Origin: Nepenthes gracilis
Taxonomy: Eukaryota; Streptophyta; Magnoliopsida; Caryophyllales; Nepenthaceae
Assembly (NCBI GenBank): GCA_033239525.1
Contig: BSYO01000011.1
Coordinates: 8,647,973 to 8,711,972, forward strand
Direction: 5' to 3'
DNA: 64,000 nucleotides
The translations under genes and the position numbers were made by a program. Positions within the stretch are counted from its first letter, which is position 1, and each line of letters opens with the position of its first letter. Below, one piece after another: positions 63,916 to 64,000 of the stretch. A model generated the notes under the pieces. It was not told the origin of the DNA and made no database searches. It worked only from the letters and a program-made list of their open reading frames with translations.

Positions 63916-64000
63916 GTCGCGTCCGCATTCTTGAATCCGAAGGGCATCATTTTATAACAGTATGTCCCTTGGTCGGGTCATGAACGAGGTGTGCTCCTCG

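Larger units (their letters stand above)
58459..64000 (-). mobile_element. E5: second E4-family element, internally deleted, truncated by window
   Basis: 3' LTR (58459-59404), purine tract, antisense modules a and b, the start of c on '+', then an abrupt join near 62750 to pol on the minus strand (archaeal-type RNase H, RNase H, RT), which continues past 64000. Integrase, the end of module c and the spacer are absent, about 3.8 kb relative to E4. Confidence 0.9.

Overview
This window looks like plant nuclear DNA from a repeat-rich, intergenic part of the genome. It holds layered Ty3/gypsy LTR retrotransposons, solo LTRs, a foldback-type transposon, long AT-rich spacers with TA and TAA microsatellites, and only one recognisable host-gene relic. 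I see no bacterial or organellar genes, RNA genes or CRISPR arrays.

Layout. (1) 1-15213: '+' strand Tat-type Ty3/gypsy element 'E1' (pol, 43-bp tandem repeat, antisense gene, 3' LTR at 14038-15213). Its pol is split at 1691/9563 by a nested 7.9-kb non-autonomous element with two LTRs of about 2.6 kb. (2) 15935-17378: solo LTR with a perfect AACTG duplication. (3) About 19385-26950: a heavily decayed '+' strand Tat-type element 'E3', with part of the 5' LTR, PBS, gag, protease, RNase H, archaeal-type RNase H, integrase, tandem repeat and an antisense gene remnant; its RT core is deleted. (4) 28600-33170: a decayed host gene for a WRN-type 3'-5' exonuclease domain, with a 2.63-kb solo LTR (CAATT duplication) in its probable first intron. 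(5) 34177-47288: a complete 13.1-kb minus-strand Tat-type element 'E4', inserted in a TA microsatellite. RT, RNase H and integrase are open; gag and protease are broken. (6) 47289-58458: AT-rich DNA with a gag fossil (49567) and a 0.7-kb foldback element (54840-55556). (7) 58459-64000: 'E5', a second minus-strand copy of the E4 family, running off the window and carrying a large internal deletion.

Most interesting content. E4 and E5 carry, between pol and the 3' LTR and on the strand opposite to gag-pol, three consecutive transcription-unit-like modules (a, b, c). Each has its own TATA-type box at a conserved place, and some have an AATAAA signal. Module b is a coiled-coil protein. Module c has a plant 'putative gypsy type transposon' (PF04195-like) domain, acidic or repetitive spacers, a short intron and a coiled-coil end. 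Modules b and c share a C-terminal Y-[FW]-D...LC...P motif that also ends the antisense genes of the diverged elements E1 and E3. Extra ORFs, some antisense, are known in Tat/Ogre/Retand elements. The paralogous multi-unit arrangement with private promoters, a recurring intron and a conserved motif just after pol is the best candidate here for something under-described.

All boundaries were read by eye. Family names rest on motifs, not on database searches.
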